From Rhodospirillales bacterium (GTDB lineage: Bacteria; Pseudomonadota; Alphaproteobacteria; UBA828), in contig JAPOPO010000528.1 of the NCBI GenBank assembly GCA_026712885.1, positions 1-23,119 of the forward strand: a DNA stretch of 23,119 bases, read 5' to 3'. How positions within the stretch are numbered: position 1 is the stretch's first letter; every line of letters starts with the position of its first letter. Under the pieces are notes generated by a model. The model was not told the origin of the DNA and searched no databases. It saw only the letters and a list, made by a program, of their open reading frames with translations. Position numbers and translations under genes: made by a program. Of the stretch, positions 1-7,890 are shown piece after piece.

Positions 1-1394
1 CCGCGCCGTTCATCCACATGCTTGATCCTGAAGCGCATGCTCGCCCGCGTGCCGACGTCGAAGCTCTCGGGATCCACCTCCGTGAACTCCACCATGGTGC
101 GCCCGCCGCCTTCGAACTCGACGAGCCCCAGGTAGGCGGGCGGATCCATGGAGAACACGAGATGGTCCGCGGTGAAGGTCTTCACCTTGGCCGGCACGTC
201 CGCCATGGGATGGGGCTCTTGCGTGTCCTTCGCGCCGCAGTTGGGGTTCACGCAGTAGATCGCCTTCGGGTACTGCACCGTGCCGCAACGCTCGCAGCGG
301 CCGCCGACGAATCCGGTGACGCCCTCGCGGTTGCGGTATTGCGCCGTGAGCGCCGGTGAGCGGTCGAGCTCGGCGCGCTTGCCGTACTCGCGCTCGACCA
401 CGCCGCAATAGGTCAGGAACTTGCTGTAGTTGGCTTCCTCGACCCTACGTTCCAGCCAGCCAGTGACGCCGCGCTTGGGCCGTGCCGTGCCGATCGCGTC
501 GGTCACGCGGAACACCAGCGCGTCACAGCCCTGCCCGAACCCGGTGACGACGATGGTCTGCCCCGGTGTCGCGCTGGCCAGCTCCGCCGCCAGCATGAGC
601 AGAGGCTGTGCCGTGCCGCATTGGCCGACGGTGCTCATCATGGGGTCGGCGACGGCGTCGGCTGCAATGCCGCAGGCCTTGCCAACGCTCTCCGGCACCC
701 GCCTCAGGTGGCAGGGCACGATCAGGCGGTCGACCTCCGAGGGCTCGACACCCGCCTTCGCGAGAGCCCGTGCGACCGCTTGCGGCACCAGCTTCAGCCA
801 GCCTTCGTCGCGGATCCAGCGGTCTTCCCAGGCGTAGTCGTAGGCATCGCCGCTCGCGCGAAAATGGTCGATGAAGTCGGCGGCGACGGTGGCGGACCCG
901 AGCAGCGTCGCGATCTCTCCCTCGGAGCCCACCTGGAGAGCGGCCGCGCCGTCGCCGGAGAGCATTTCCATCGGGCTGCCCGCGCGGGCCTTGCGCCGGT
1001 CGGCCGCCACCACGATCGCCGGTGCTCCCGCCGCCGCAGCGTCGAGCGCGCTCATCAGCGCGGTGGTCGAGGCGCGGAGCGAGCCTGCCACATCCATGGT
1101 GCGCAGGTCGCTGCCGAGGTTCAGTGCGTCAGCGACGATGCCGGCGTTTTGGCGAACCGCGAAGGTATGCGTCGTCGATGCGAGGAAGAGCGCCTGCACC
1201 TGCGCGTCCGGACCCATGTCGCGCGCCGCTTCCACGGCCATCGTCACCGTGTCCTCGTCCCAGCTGCACATGGTGCGCTCGCCCCGGGCCAGGCCGCGGA
1301 GCGATGCGTCGAACCAGGTATTGGCGGCTGCGATTGCCGATCGCTGGAGGCGCCGGCGCGGCAGATAGGCGCCATACGTGGTGATACCGGGCAC
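1..1394 (-). CDS. Thiolase-superfamily (HMG-CoA synthase/KAS III-like) protein fused to zinc-ribbon OB-fold DUF35 domain, 3' end cut off by window
   Basis: About 464 residues are visible and the frame is still open at the left edge. The first ~300 residues follow the HMG-CoA synthase/KAS III fold: EDTVTMAVEAA near 47-57, a conserved Pro-Cys-His at 227-229, GQCGTAQ at 257-263 and GFGQGCDALVF at 285-295. A zinc ribbon follows (C367, C370, C381, C386) and then an OB-fold with the DUF35-like stretch AYLGLVEFEGGGRTMVEF. The usual nucleophile motif (D-x-x-x-A-C-x-G) reads DVAGSLRA at 101-108, so the cysteine position is Leu106; classic condensation by covalent acyl-Cys is doubtful. I chose the GTG start at 1394 because GGAG sits 7 bases upstream. 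It lies 90 bases after livF on the same strand and is probably part of that operon. In archaea and bacteria DUF35 proteins partner thiolases and channel acyl-CoA intermediates; here both are on one chain. Role in this locus (acyl-CoA metabolism) is inferred. Confidence 0.85.
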   Translation of the reverse strand, partial: MPGITTYGAYLPRRRLQRSAIAAANTWFDASLRGLARGERTMCSWDEDTVTMAVEAARDMGPDAQVQALFLASTTHTFAVRQNAGIVADALNLGSDLRTMDVAGSLRASTTALMSALDAAAAGAPAIVVAADRRKARAGSPMEMLSGDGAAALQVGSEGEIATLLGSATVAADFIDHFRASGDAYDYAWEDRWIRDEGWLKLVPQAVARALAKAGVEPSEVDRLIVPCHLRRVPESVGKACGIAADAVADPMMSTVGQCGTAQPLLMLAAELASATPGQTIVVTGFGQGCDALVFRVTDAIGTARPKRGVTGWLERRVEEANYSKFLTYCGVVEREYGKRAELDRSPALTAQYRNREGVTGFVGGRCERCGTVQYPKAIYCVNPNCGAKDTQEPHPMADVPAKVKTFTADHLVFSMDPPAYLGLVEFEGGGRTMVEFTEVDPESFDVGTRASMRFRIKHVDERR

Positions 1395-1484
1395 GTCAGG
1401 ACTCCGGAGTTGGGCGGATACGCAACCTAGGGGCGGGCCATACTACACGCTCGCACCGGCAAGGCTAATCAGCCGGCAACGCGG

Positions 1485-2195
1485 TCAAAGGCCCAGGTAG
1501 GCCGCTCTGACGTTGTCGTCTTTGATGAGTTCGTTGGCAGGCCCCTGGAGCACGAGCGAGCCCTGCTCCAGCACATAGCCGTGGGAGGCGACGCTGAGCG
1601 CCAGCGCGGCATTCTGCTCGACCAGGACGACGCCGACATTGTGCTCCATCGCCAGCACACTGATCGTCTCCATGATCTTTTGCTCGATGACCGGCGCGAG
1701 GCCGATCGAGGGCTCGTCCAGCAGCAGAAGCTTGGGATCCGACATGAGCGCGCGGCCGAAGGCCAGCATCTGCTGCTCGCCGCCGCTCAGGTTGCGCGCG
1801 AGCTGGCGCCTGCGGTCCTTCAGAATGGGGAAGTGCTGGTAGATTTGCTCCAGGTCGCGGCGGATGGCCTTCTTGTCCCTGCGCAGATAGGCGCCCACCA
1901 TGAGATTGTCGTAGACGCTGATGCGCGGGAAGAGCTCGCGCCCCTCCGGCACCTGGGAGATTCCCATGCGCACAATGGCCGACGGCGAGGCCGTGTCGAT
2001 CCTATCGCCGAGGAAGCGTATCTCGCCGGAGGCCGGGCGGATCAGGCCCGAGATCGTCTTGAGCAGGGTCGTCTTGCCGGCGCCGTTGCTGCCGACGATG
2101 GTCGTGATCGTCCGCTCCTCCGCCGAGATCGACACCTCTGAGAGCGCCGAGATCAGGTCGTACTTGACCGTCAGATCGCGCGTCTCAAGCATCAT
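1485..2195 (-). CDS. livF: Branched-chain amino acid/amide-type ABC transporter ATP-binding protein LivF
   Basis: This 236-residue protein is the second cytoplasmic ATPase of a Liv-type (HAAT family) importer. Walker A is GSNGAGKT at 35-42, the Q-loop region is SQVPEGRELFP near 80-90, the ABC signature LSGGEQQ is at 136-142, and Walker B LLLLDE is at 156-161. The VPEGR-LFP motif and the short length are typical of LivF rather than LivG. Its start overlaps the end of livG by 11 bases, which suggests translational coupling. It powers import together with LivG, LivH and LivM. Substrate specificity is set by the binding protein at 5013-6302 and cannot be read from the ATPase. Confidence 0.95.
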   Translation of the reverse strand: MMLETRDLTVKYDLISALSEVSISAEERTITTIVGSNGAGKTTLLKTISGLIRPASGEIRFLGDRIDTASPSAIVRMGISQVPEGRELFPRISVYDNLMVGAYLRRDKKAIRRDLEQIYQHFPILKDRRRQLARNLSGGEQQMLAFGRALMSDPKLLLLDEPSIGLAPVIEQKIMETISVLAMEHNVGVVLVEQNAALALSVASHGYVLEQGSLVLQGPANELIKDDNVRAAYLGL

Positions 2196-2952
2196 GGCGC
2201 GACTGCTTCCCGAGATAGGCCTCGATGACGGCGGGGTTGCTGGTGACCTCGTCCGCCGTGCCCTCGGCGATTTTCTCGCCGAAGTCGATCACGGTGATGA
2301 GCTCGCAGACGCTGAGCACGGAGCGCACGTCGTGTTCGACCAGGAGTATCGTGATGCCGTGGTCGCGCAGGCTCGCGATCTTCTGCGCGACGTCGCTCTT
2401 CTCGGTCGGGTTGAGGCCCGCGAGCGGCTCGTCCAGCATCAAGAGGGTCGGCCGCACTGCGAGCGCGGTGGCGATCGAGAGCACCCGCTGCATACCGGCG
2501 GGCAGCAGACGTGCGGTCGTCTCCGCCTCGTCCGAGAGCCCCATGAAATCGAGGATCCAGCCAGTGCTCTCCTCCACCGCCTCGAATCGCGGCAGTTTCT
2601 CGAGGGTCGGCCGTGGCCTGGCCCGGCGCCCGGCGTGAATGTGATGGCCCATCGTCACGTTCTCGCGCACCGTCATCTCGCGGTAGATGCTGGTGAGCTG
2701 AAAGGTGCGGACGAGCCCGCGCTTGGCGATCTGATGTGGACGCTTGCCCTTGATCGAGTGGCCCTGGAAGCGGATGTCGCCGGAGGTGGGCCTCAGGAAG
2801 CCGCTGATGAGGTGGAACATCGTCGTCTTGCCCGAACCGTTAGGCCCGATAAGAGCGCGGATCTGCCCCTCGGGAATTTCCAGGGTGATCCCCTTGACGG
2901 CGGCCAGCTTGCCGAAGCGCTTCGCGACGTTGTTGACTGCGAGGATCGTCAT
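2185..2952 (-). CDS. livG: Branched-chain amino acid/amide-type ABC transporter ATP-binding protein LivG
   Basis: This 255-residue ATPase has Walker A GPNGSGKT at 36-43, the LivG-type VRTFQLTSIYREMTV region near 81-95, Walker B LLMLDE at 170-175, and a switch histidine in LVEHDVRSV. The helical insertion around residues 100-135 matches LivG, which is longer than LivF. The ABC signature is atypical: LPAGMQ at 150-155 instead of LSGGQ. The Ser-to-Pro change is, from memory, frequent in LivG proteins, but Ala in place of the first Gly/Tyr is less usual. The gene overlaps livM by 4 bases upstream and livF by 11 bases downstream, in the usual H-M-G-F order. It pairs with LivF as a heterodimer under the LivHM permease. 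Confidence 0.94.
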   Translation of the reverse strand: MTILAVNNVAKRFGKLAAVKGITLEIPEGQIRALIGPNGSGKTTMFHLISGFLRPTSGDIRFQGHSIKGKRPHQIAKRGLVRTFQLTSIYREMTVRENVTMGHHIHAGRRARPRPTLEKLPRFEAVEESTGWILDFMGLSDEAETTARLLPAGMQRVLSIATALAVRPTLLMLDEPLAGLNPTEKSDVAQKIASLRDHGITILLVEHDVRSVLSVCELITVIDFGEKIAEGTADEVTSNPAVIEAYLGKQSRHDA

Positions 2953-3980
2953 CGCCCGCTACCCGTCCGTTCCCCGTCCGGCGGCCGGTTTGCGCGACCG
3001 GCCCACCAGCGGCGCGCACGCCGCCCGAGCCGGATCGCGACCATCTCCAGACCGCCTTCCGAAAGCAGGATTACGGCCACGACACTGACGCCCCAGAACA
3101 GCGGCACCCACTGCGCCCAGTCTCTGAATATCTCCTCGAGTGCGGTCAGGTAGAGCAGGCCGAGCAGCGGGCCGAAGAAGGTGGTGACCCCACCAACGAT
3201 GGCTGCCGCCACCAGCTTGAACATGAGCACCGTGCCGAAATCCAGCGGATTGATCGCGCCGTTGAAATTGCCATAGAGGACGCCGCCGGCACCTGCGACG
3301 ACGGAGCCCATGACGAAGGGCAGGGTGCGGAGCGCCCACGTGTTGATGCCGATCGATTCGGAGAGCTCCTCGTTGGCGGCGACCGCCTTGATCGTGCGGC
3401 CGAGGCGCGAAAGGTCGAAGCGGTAGAGAGCGAGGCCGACAAGCACGGCGAGCGCCAGCGCGATGTAGTAGAAGCCGGTGCTGGTCGCGAAATCCAACCC
3501 GAGGATGGGCTCCGGCCGCGGGATGAAGGAGATGCCGTAGGTGCCGCCGGTGATGCCGCTGAACTGGACATAGCATTGGCGCAACGCTTCGCCGGCCGCG
3601 AAAGTGCTCAGGAAGAAATAGTAGTGGCGGGTGCGCAGCACCGGATAGGAGATCAGCAGCGCAAAGGCCCCGGCGATCAGGGCGCCGAGAATGAATGTCG
3701 CCCAGAACGACCACGGCGTCTCGATCGTCGTCAGGATCGCCGTCGTGTACGCCCCGAGGCCGGCGGTCGATATGTGCGCGAACGACCAGCCCCCCATGGT
3801 TGTGATCAGCCGATAGCCGATCAACAGGACGGCGTTGATGGTGAAGAGCACCAGCACGCTCTGCCAGTAGATCGTCAGTGCGTGCGGGAGCGCGACCAGC
3901 AGGGGCAGCACGACGGCGGTGCCGATGCAGGCCCGCAGGAAAATCCTGTTGGCTTGCGCGTTGGCGGAGCGGCTGATCAT
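2949..3980 (-). CDS. livM: Branched-chain amino acid/amide-type ABC transporter permease LivM
   Basis: This 343-residue integral membrane protein has many hydrophobic segments, starting at about residues 18-35 and 38-58. It contains the LivM-type motifs GGWSFAHISTAGLGAYTTA and, in the cytoplasmic coupling loop, AVAANEELSESIGINT. The latter corresponds to the LivM loop that contacts the ATPases. It has a basic, hydrophilic C-terminal tail (RRARRWWAGRANRPP and onward). It overlaps livH and livG by 4 bases each, so it is certainly co-translated within the operon. It forms the transmembrane channel with LivH. Length is within the normal LivM range of about 300-430 residues. Confidence 0.94.
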   Translation of the reverse strand: MISRSANAQANRIFLRACIGTAVVLPLLVALPHALTIYWQSVLVLFTINAVLLIGYRLITTMGGWSFAHISTAGLGAYTTAILTTIETPWSFWATFILGALIAGAFALLISYPVLRTRHYYFFLSTFAAGEALRQCYVQFSGITGGTYGISFIPRPEPILGLDFATSTGFYYIALALAVLVGLALYRFDLSRLGRTIKAVAANEELSESIGINTWALRTLPFVMGSVVAGAGGVLYGNFNGAINPLDFGTVLMFKLVAAAIVGGVTTFFGPLLGLLYLTALEEIFRDWAQWVPLFWGVSVVAVILLSEGGLEMVAIRLGRRARRWWAGRANRPPDGERTGSGR

Positions 3981-4840
3981 TCGCGCGCTCCGAGCAGGCC
4001 GCTCGGCAGGAAGGAGAGGACCAGCAGCATGATCATGGCGTCGACCATCGGCGCGAATTTACCTGCGCCGAAGGTCGTCATGAGCGTGTCGATGATGCCG
4101 AACAGGAAGGCAGCAACCACCGCGCCGGAAAGGCTGCCGATGCCGCCCACGATGATGATGATGAAGGCGCGCCAGAGCGCTTCGCCGCCCATGAACGGGC
4201 TGATGATGAGCACGCTGCCCATGAGCACACCGGAAAGGGCCGCCAGCGCCGAGCCCACGAACATGGTCGTGAGCGCGATATGGTTCATGCTGATGCCCTG
4301 CAGCATGGCGCCGGTACGGTTCTGCGCAGTCGCTCGGACGGCGCGGCCCAGATCGGTGTGCATCAGGAAGAGATAGAGCCCGCCCATCATCACGACGGTG
4401 AAGCCGAAGACCACCAGTCTCTGAATCGGCAGGATCATGCCTTCGAAGAATACGAAGCCCGGAAAAACAGCAGGGACGGACTGCCCCATCGGGCCGATGG
4501 CCTTCACCACCACCACCTGAAGGACATAAGAGAGGCCGAGTGTCGCCATGAAGATCGAGAAGGGCTGCTCTCGCAAGCGGTGGAAGATCGAGAGCTGAAC
4601 CAAGATCCCGAGTGTGCCGACCACACCGGCGGCGACGACCAACGCGATGATGAAGGTCGCGCCGTCGGGCATTGTGCCGGAGAGAAGGCCGAACAGCAGC
4701 CAGAGCGAATAGCCGCCCAGCATGTAGAACTCGCCATGCGCGAAGTTGATCGTGCGCATGACGCCGAAGACGAGCGCGAGCCCGACCGCGAACGACACGT
4801 AGAAGGTGCTGAGAAAGACGATGTTGGCGACGATCTGCAT
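3977..4840 (-). CDS. livH: Branched-chain amino acid/amide-type ABC transporter permease LivH
   Basis: This 287-residue permease is the first of the two channel subunits. It has the signature N-terminal pattern of LivH, with GLALVFGVMRTINFAHGEFYMLGG in the first transmembrane region. The coupling loop LGRAVRATAQNRTGAMLQGI lies about two-thirds along, followed by GGIGSLSGAVVAAFLFG near the C-terminus. The start at 4840 matches the family N-terminus; the ribosome-binding site upstream is weak (AAGCGAT). It follows a 172-base gap after the binding-protein gene and ends in a 4-base overlap with livM. The gap contains a strong hairpin that probably lowers permease expression relative to the binding protein. 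Confidence 0.94.
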   Translation of the reverse strand: MQIVANIVFLSTFYVSFAVGLALVFGVMRTINFAHGEFYMLGGYSLWLLFGLLSGTMPDGATFIIALVVAAGVVGTLGILVQLSIFHRLREQPFSIFMATLGLSYVLQVVVVKAIGPMGQSVPAVFPGFVFFEGMILPIQRLVVFGFTVVMMGGLYLFLMHTDLGRAVRATAQNRTGAMLQGISMNHIALTTMFVGSALAALSGVLMGSVLIISPFMGGEALWRAFIIIIVGGIGSLSGAVVAAFLFGIIDTLMTTFGAGKFAPMVDAMIMLLVLSFLPSGLLGARE

Positions 4841-4949
4841 ATCGCTTGATCGGTGCTGCCGCTTACCGTCTGCCGGTTTCGTCGCCTACGGCTCGAAGAG
4901 TCGCTGGCGCCAGGTTGGCGGTACGACTCCTATCGAGCGCCAACAAGAA

Positions 4950-4991
4950 CGGGCCGGGACTCACGCGGCAAATGACGCGCGTCCCGGCCCG
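4950..4991 (-). terminator. Rho-independent terminator/attenuator between binding-protein gene and livH
   Basis: An 11-base perfect inverted repeat (CGGGCCGGGAC at 4950-4960, GTCCCGGCCCG at 4981-4991) encloses a 20-base loop that can add a further CGCG/CGCG pairing (4964-4967 with 4976-4979). Read on the minus strand, the stem is followed by GTTCTTGTT, a modest T-rich tract. It sits 22 bases past the stop codon of the substrate-binding protein gene. The position fits partial termination that yields more binding protein than permease, a known arrangement for ABC importers. The imperfect T tract leaves open a role as a 3' stabilising stem. Confidence 0.7.
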
Positions 4992-5012
4992 CAAATTCCG
5001 CCGCTTCAGCGG

Positions 5013-6302
5013 CTATCTGTACACTTGGCCGCCCGCATCGAGGATGGGCAGGGCCACGTCCATGTTCGCTGCCCACCACGCGGCATGGTCGACGACGTGG
5101 TCGAGCACCAGGTTGCCGTCGGCGCCGAGGTTGTAAATCGGCAGCGGCGTCAGCAGGTGGTTGTTGGCGCCGTAGATCTCCTCACCACCCCACTTGGAGG
5201 GGCCGAAGATCGGGTGATCGACGGATTCGGTGCCGAGCAGGGTCTTCATCACGACCTCTGAGTCGATGCTGGGCGACAGCCGGATACCAGCCTCGATCGT
5301 GCCGAACGCGGCATAGCCGATCGGCACGTATGGCGTCCACTGGTCCGCACCCCACTCCTCGACGTAGGTCTTGTAGAGCTGGTGACCCTTCTCGCTGAAC
5401 GTCGGCTCGGAGGCTTCGAAGGCGTAGCCGCTGTACATCCGGCCTGCGAGCGCCTCCGCGGTCACCCGCTTCAGAATCTGCGGCATCGTAAAGCCCTCGG
5501 CGCAGTAGACGCCCTTGAAGCCGAGCTGCTCGACGGTCTCGATCATGATGGCGAGCTGAGCCGGCACGAAGCCAAGCTGGCAGATCATGTCGGGCTCCGA
5601 CGCCATCAGCGGCGTGAGCAGGCCGAGCATGTCCTTGGTCGCGTCCGGTGAGTAGCTCTCGTTGTAGACGATCTCTGCCTGGTCCGGATGCGCCGCGATG
5701 CCGGCCTCGAAATAGGCCTTGGCGGCCAGGCCGAAAGAGGTGTCGGCGGTGATGATCGCCGCCCGCTTCACATCCGGGTTGGCCGTGAGAGCGCGACTCG
5801 CGATCAGCATGTAGGCCGCCGGCGAGCCGGTGATGCCGCCGAGCAGATACGGGTGATCTCCGCTCAGATAGCCCGCACCGTAGGAAGTGGTGAGAACATG
5901 GTTGTCCGTCGTCATCTGGGCGATCGCCTGCCGGCTGCCCGGGGTGAAGGTCTGCAGCATGAACTTGATGCCGTCGTCCAGGATGGCGCGGCGCCCGGCC
6001 TTCAGCTCCTCGCCCGGGATGTAGCAGACGTTGTCGTAAGCCTTGAGCTCGATCATGTAGCGCTTGCCGTCGCCGGCCAGCAGGCCGCCCTCGGCATTGA
6101 GCTGATCCGCCCAAATCTGCACGCCCCGCGTGATGGGGATCCCCCATTGCCCGCAGTCGCCTGCCTGCGGCTGAATCGCGCCGACGACGAGCGTCTCCTG
6201 CGCCGATACCGTCTCGGTGGTGGCTGTCACGGCCATGCCCAAAACGGCCGCACCGGCGATTGCCGACAATGCAAGCCTGGGAATGCCCTGGATGTTCCTC
6301 AT
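5013..6302 (-). CDS. Periplasmic substrate-binding protein of Liv/amide-type ABC transporter
   Basis: This 429-residue exported protein captures the substrate for the LivHMGF transporter. The N-terminus has a Sec signal peptide: MRNIQGIPRLA, a hydrophobic core (LSAIAGAAVLGMAVTA) and a probable cut after VSA, near residue 34. The mature part begins ETLVVGAIQPQAGDCGQWG, which is the type-I periplasmic binding fold opening (Peripla_BP_6 family). ILDDGIKFMLQTFTPGSRQA and the hinge-type stretch AAIITADTSFG follow that fold. I chose the ATG at 6302 because GGGAG lies 9 bases upstream and it gives a clean signal peptide. The frame extends to a TTG at 6365, but that TTG is the -35 box of the promoter. 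The family binds branched-chain amino acids, amides, urea or aromatic acids; the ligand here is unknown. Confidence 0.92.
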   Translation of the reverse strand: MRNIQGIPRLALSAIAGAAVLGMAVTATTETVSAQETLVVGAIQPQAGDCGQWGIPITRGVQIWADQLNAEGGLLAGDGKRYMIELKAYDNVCYIPGEELKAGRRAILDDGIKFMLQTFTPGSRQAIAQMTTDNHVLTTSYGAGYLSGDHPYLLGGITGSPAAYMLIASRALTANPDVKRAAIITADTSFGLAAKAYFEAGIAAHPDQAEIVYNESYSPDATKDMLGLLTPLMASEPDMICQLGFVPAQLAIMIETVEQLGFKGVYCAEGFTMPQILKRVTAEALAGRMYSGYAFEASEPTFSEKGHQLYKTYVEEWGADQWTPYVPIGYAAFGTIEAGIRLSPSIDSEVVMKTLLGTESVDHPIFGPSKWGGEEIYGANNHLLTPLPIYNLGADGNLVLDHVVDHAAWWAANMDVALPILDAGGQVYR

Positions 6303-6336
6303 AGTTCCCATCTCCCTGCGTTCTAAGACTGCTTCG

Positions 6337-6365
6337 CTTTTAGAGACATTGCCCAGCATCGTCAA
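6337..6365 (-). promoter_or_regulatory. Sigma70-type promoter for the transporter operon
   Basis: On the minus strand TTGACG (6360-6365, 5 of 6 matches to TTGACA) and TAAAAG (6337-6342, 4 of 6 to TATAAT) are separated by exactly 17 bases. This would start transcription near 6330 and give a leader of about 28 bases before the ATG at 6302. The -35 box overlaps a 14-base palindrome, so occupancy by a regulator would block polymerase. No equally good promoter was found for the divergent plus-strand genes. Confidence 0.6.
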
Positions 6366-6372
6366 TTGACGA
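6359..6372. promoter_or_regulatory. 14-base perfect palindrome, candidate operator in divergent gap
   Basis: TCGTCAATTGACGA is fully self-complementary and lies centrally in the 113-base gap between the transporter operon and the plus-strand catabolic genes. It overlaps the -35 element of the leftward promoter, and TTGACG also appears on the plus strand. The position suits a dimeric repressor controlling one or both directions. No regulator gene is present in the window, so the binding protein is unknown. Confidence 0.45.
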
Positions 6373-6415
6373 CGGTTGAACCGGCGCCGCCTTCGTGTGA
6401 TGGAGAAATGCGGCG

Positions 6416-7063
6416 ATGGGGGAGCGGATGAGCCGGGGCGAGGAGAGCCGATTCAGTTTTCGCCTCATGACGGCGGACGATGTCGGGCGGGTGCCGATCG
6501 GCTGCCAGGGCGACGAGGCGGCGCTCAGGTCGCGGATTGCCGACGTGGGGTCTGCGGCCGTCCTCGCCTTCGACGGCGCTCAGCACGTGGCGCAGCTCCA
6601 GTTCCGTCGCTACGACCAGACCTGCCGCTCGCCGAACGGCCTGTGGGACCCGCTTTACTGGGGTGAGTTCGGCGACACCGCGCCCGCTCTCCCCACCAAC
6701 AGCCTCTCGATCTTCTGCTATCACGTGGGCCAGCTTGACGATTCGGAGCGCCGGGATGCGCGCTACCAGGGCCGGGGCCTCGGCGTGGCGCTCCTGGATT
6801 ATCTGCTCGAGTGGGCTGCCGGCGCGGGCTTCGCAGCGATCGCGGCGAAGGCGACGCCCCCGCAACGGGCGGTGATGGGCTTCATGGGCGGCCAGCCAAC
6901 GGACATCTATGAGGCGCGGGGCTTCGAAGTCTCGGCAAGCTGGATTGACAGGCAATTGCTTGATGTGGTCCATGAGAAGGCACTGCTGCCCGAGGGGACG
7001 GCGCCCGATGTTGCGGCGCGCGTCAGCCTCTGCGTGAAGTTTCTGGCGAGCGGCGCCGAATAG
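6416..7063 (+). CDS. GNAT-family acetyltransferase-like protein
   Basis: This is a 215-residue cytoplasmic protein. The acetyl-CoA-binding motif A of the GNAT fold is visible as YQGRGLGVALLDYLLEWA from residue 117, preceded by a beta strand (SLSIFCYHVGQL, 97-108) and followed by AAIAAKATPP. The N-terminal half carries a longer insertion (QTCRSPNGLWDPLYWGEFG) than in compact GNATs. The ATG at 6416 has GGAG 10 bases upstream; an alternative ATG at 6428 has GGGGAG only 3 bases away, so 6416 is preferred. It is the first gene after the divergent gap and is followed 14 bases later by an SDR gene. Acceptor substrate is unknown; acetylation of a small amine or of the imported compound is possible. 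Confidence 0.75.
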   Translation: MGERMSRGEESRFSFRLMTADDVGRVPIGCQGDEAALRSRIADVGSAAVLAFDGAQHVAQLQFRRYDQTCRSPNGLWDPLYWGEFGDTAPALPTNSLSIFCYHVGQLDDSERRDARYQGRGLGVALLDYLLEWAAGAGFAAIAAKATPPQRAVMGFMGGQPTDIYEARGFEVSASWIDRQLLDVVHEKALLPEGTAPDVAARVSLCVKFLASGAE

Positions 7064-7077
7064 TCTAGGGGAGGGGT

Positions 7078-7839
7078 ATGTCCAAGGTCATGATCGTTAC
7101 GGGCGGCAGTCGCGGGATCGGCGCCGCCGTCGCGCGGCTCGCCGGCGCCAAGGGCTACGATGTCGCCGTCAACTACGCCCAGGCCAAGAATCGCGCCGAG
7201 GAAGTCGCGGCCGATATCCAGAAGGCCGGCCAGCGTGCCATCGCCATCCAGGCTGACATGGGCAAGGAAGATGACATCCTGCGGATGCTGGAAACGGTCG
7301 ATAACGAACTCGGGCCGGTGACGGCGATCGTCAACAACGCTGCCATCGACTACGAAACCCTGATCCCCGACATGAGCTTGGAGGGCCTGGAGCGCGTCTT
7401 CGCCATCAACGTCTTCGGCCTGTTCGTCATCGCGCGCGAGGCCGTCACGCGCATGTCCACCAAGCACGGTGGCAAGGGCGGCTCGATCGTGAATGTGGGC
7501 TCCATCTCGGCCCGCTATGGTGGGCTGCCGAGCGATGTCCCCTACGCGTCTTCCAAGGGCGCCGTGGATTCCTTTACCAAGGGCCTCGCCCACGAATATG
7601 CCGAGCACGGCATCCGGGTGAACTGCGTGCGCCCGGGTCTTATTCTGACCGACATCTGGGAGCGATCCATCGGGCCCGAGGCCGCGATCGCCCTCGGCAA
7701 GACCGGCTCGATGCTCAAGCGCATCGGCCAGCCCGAGGAAATCGCCACCATGGTATTGTGGCTCTGCTCGGACGAAGCCTCCTACGTCACCGCGGCGATC
7801 TACGATGTCGACGGCGGGCGCGGCAACAGGCCGGCGTGA
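7078..7839 (+). CDS. SDR family NAD(P)-dependent oxidoreductase
   Basis: This 253-residue classical short-chain dehydrogenase has the cofactor motif TGGSRGIG at 8-15, NNAA at 86-89, and the catalytic set N111, S142, Y156 and K160 (YASSK). The NPG-like motif is RPGLILTDI near 185-193. After strand 2 the sequence reads VNYAQ without an acidic residue, which suggests NADP(H) over NAD. The length is standard. The ribosome-binding site GGGGAGGGG directly precedes the ATG. It is co-oriented with its neighbours, 14 bases after the GNAT gene and 51 bases before the cupin. Related proteins are often annotated as FabG-like or glucose 1-dehydrogenase, but the substrate, probably a secondary alcohol or ketone intermediate, cannot be assigned. 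Confidence 0.9.
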   Translation: MSKVMIVTGGSRGIGAAVARLAGAKGYDVAVNYAQAKNRAEEVAADIQKAGQRAIAIQADMGKEDDILRMLETVDNELGPVTAIVNNAAIDYETLIPDMSLEGLERVFAINVFGLFVIAREAVTRMSTKHGGKGGSIVNVGSISARYGGLPSDVPYASSKGAVDSFTKGLAHEYAEHGIRVNCVRPGLILTDIWERSIGPEAAIALGKTGSMLKRIGQPEEIATMVLWLCSDEASYVTAAIYDVDGGRGNRPA

Positions 7840-7890
7840 GCGGAACGGTCGCGCGTATCGGGACGAGAACAGAATCGGGGAGGCGAGCGG

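Noticed and set aside
1456..1476. Short inverted repeat CCGGC/GCCGG between livF and the thiolase-like gene as a terminator
   Set aside because: Only 5 base pairs with an 11-base loop and no T-rich tract on the minus strand; too weak to call.
6303..6365. Longer form of the substrate-binding protein starting at a TTG at 6365
   Set aside because: The extra 21 residues precede a clean signal peptide, and the TTG is the -35 box of the predicted promoter; ATG 6302 has a good ribosome-binding site.
6366..6394. Plus-strand promoter using TTGACG at 6366
   Set aside because: No acceptable -10 element at 16-18 bases spacing; the rightward promoter was not located.
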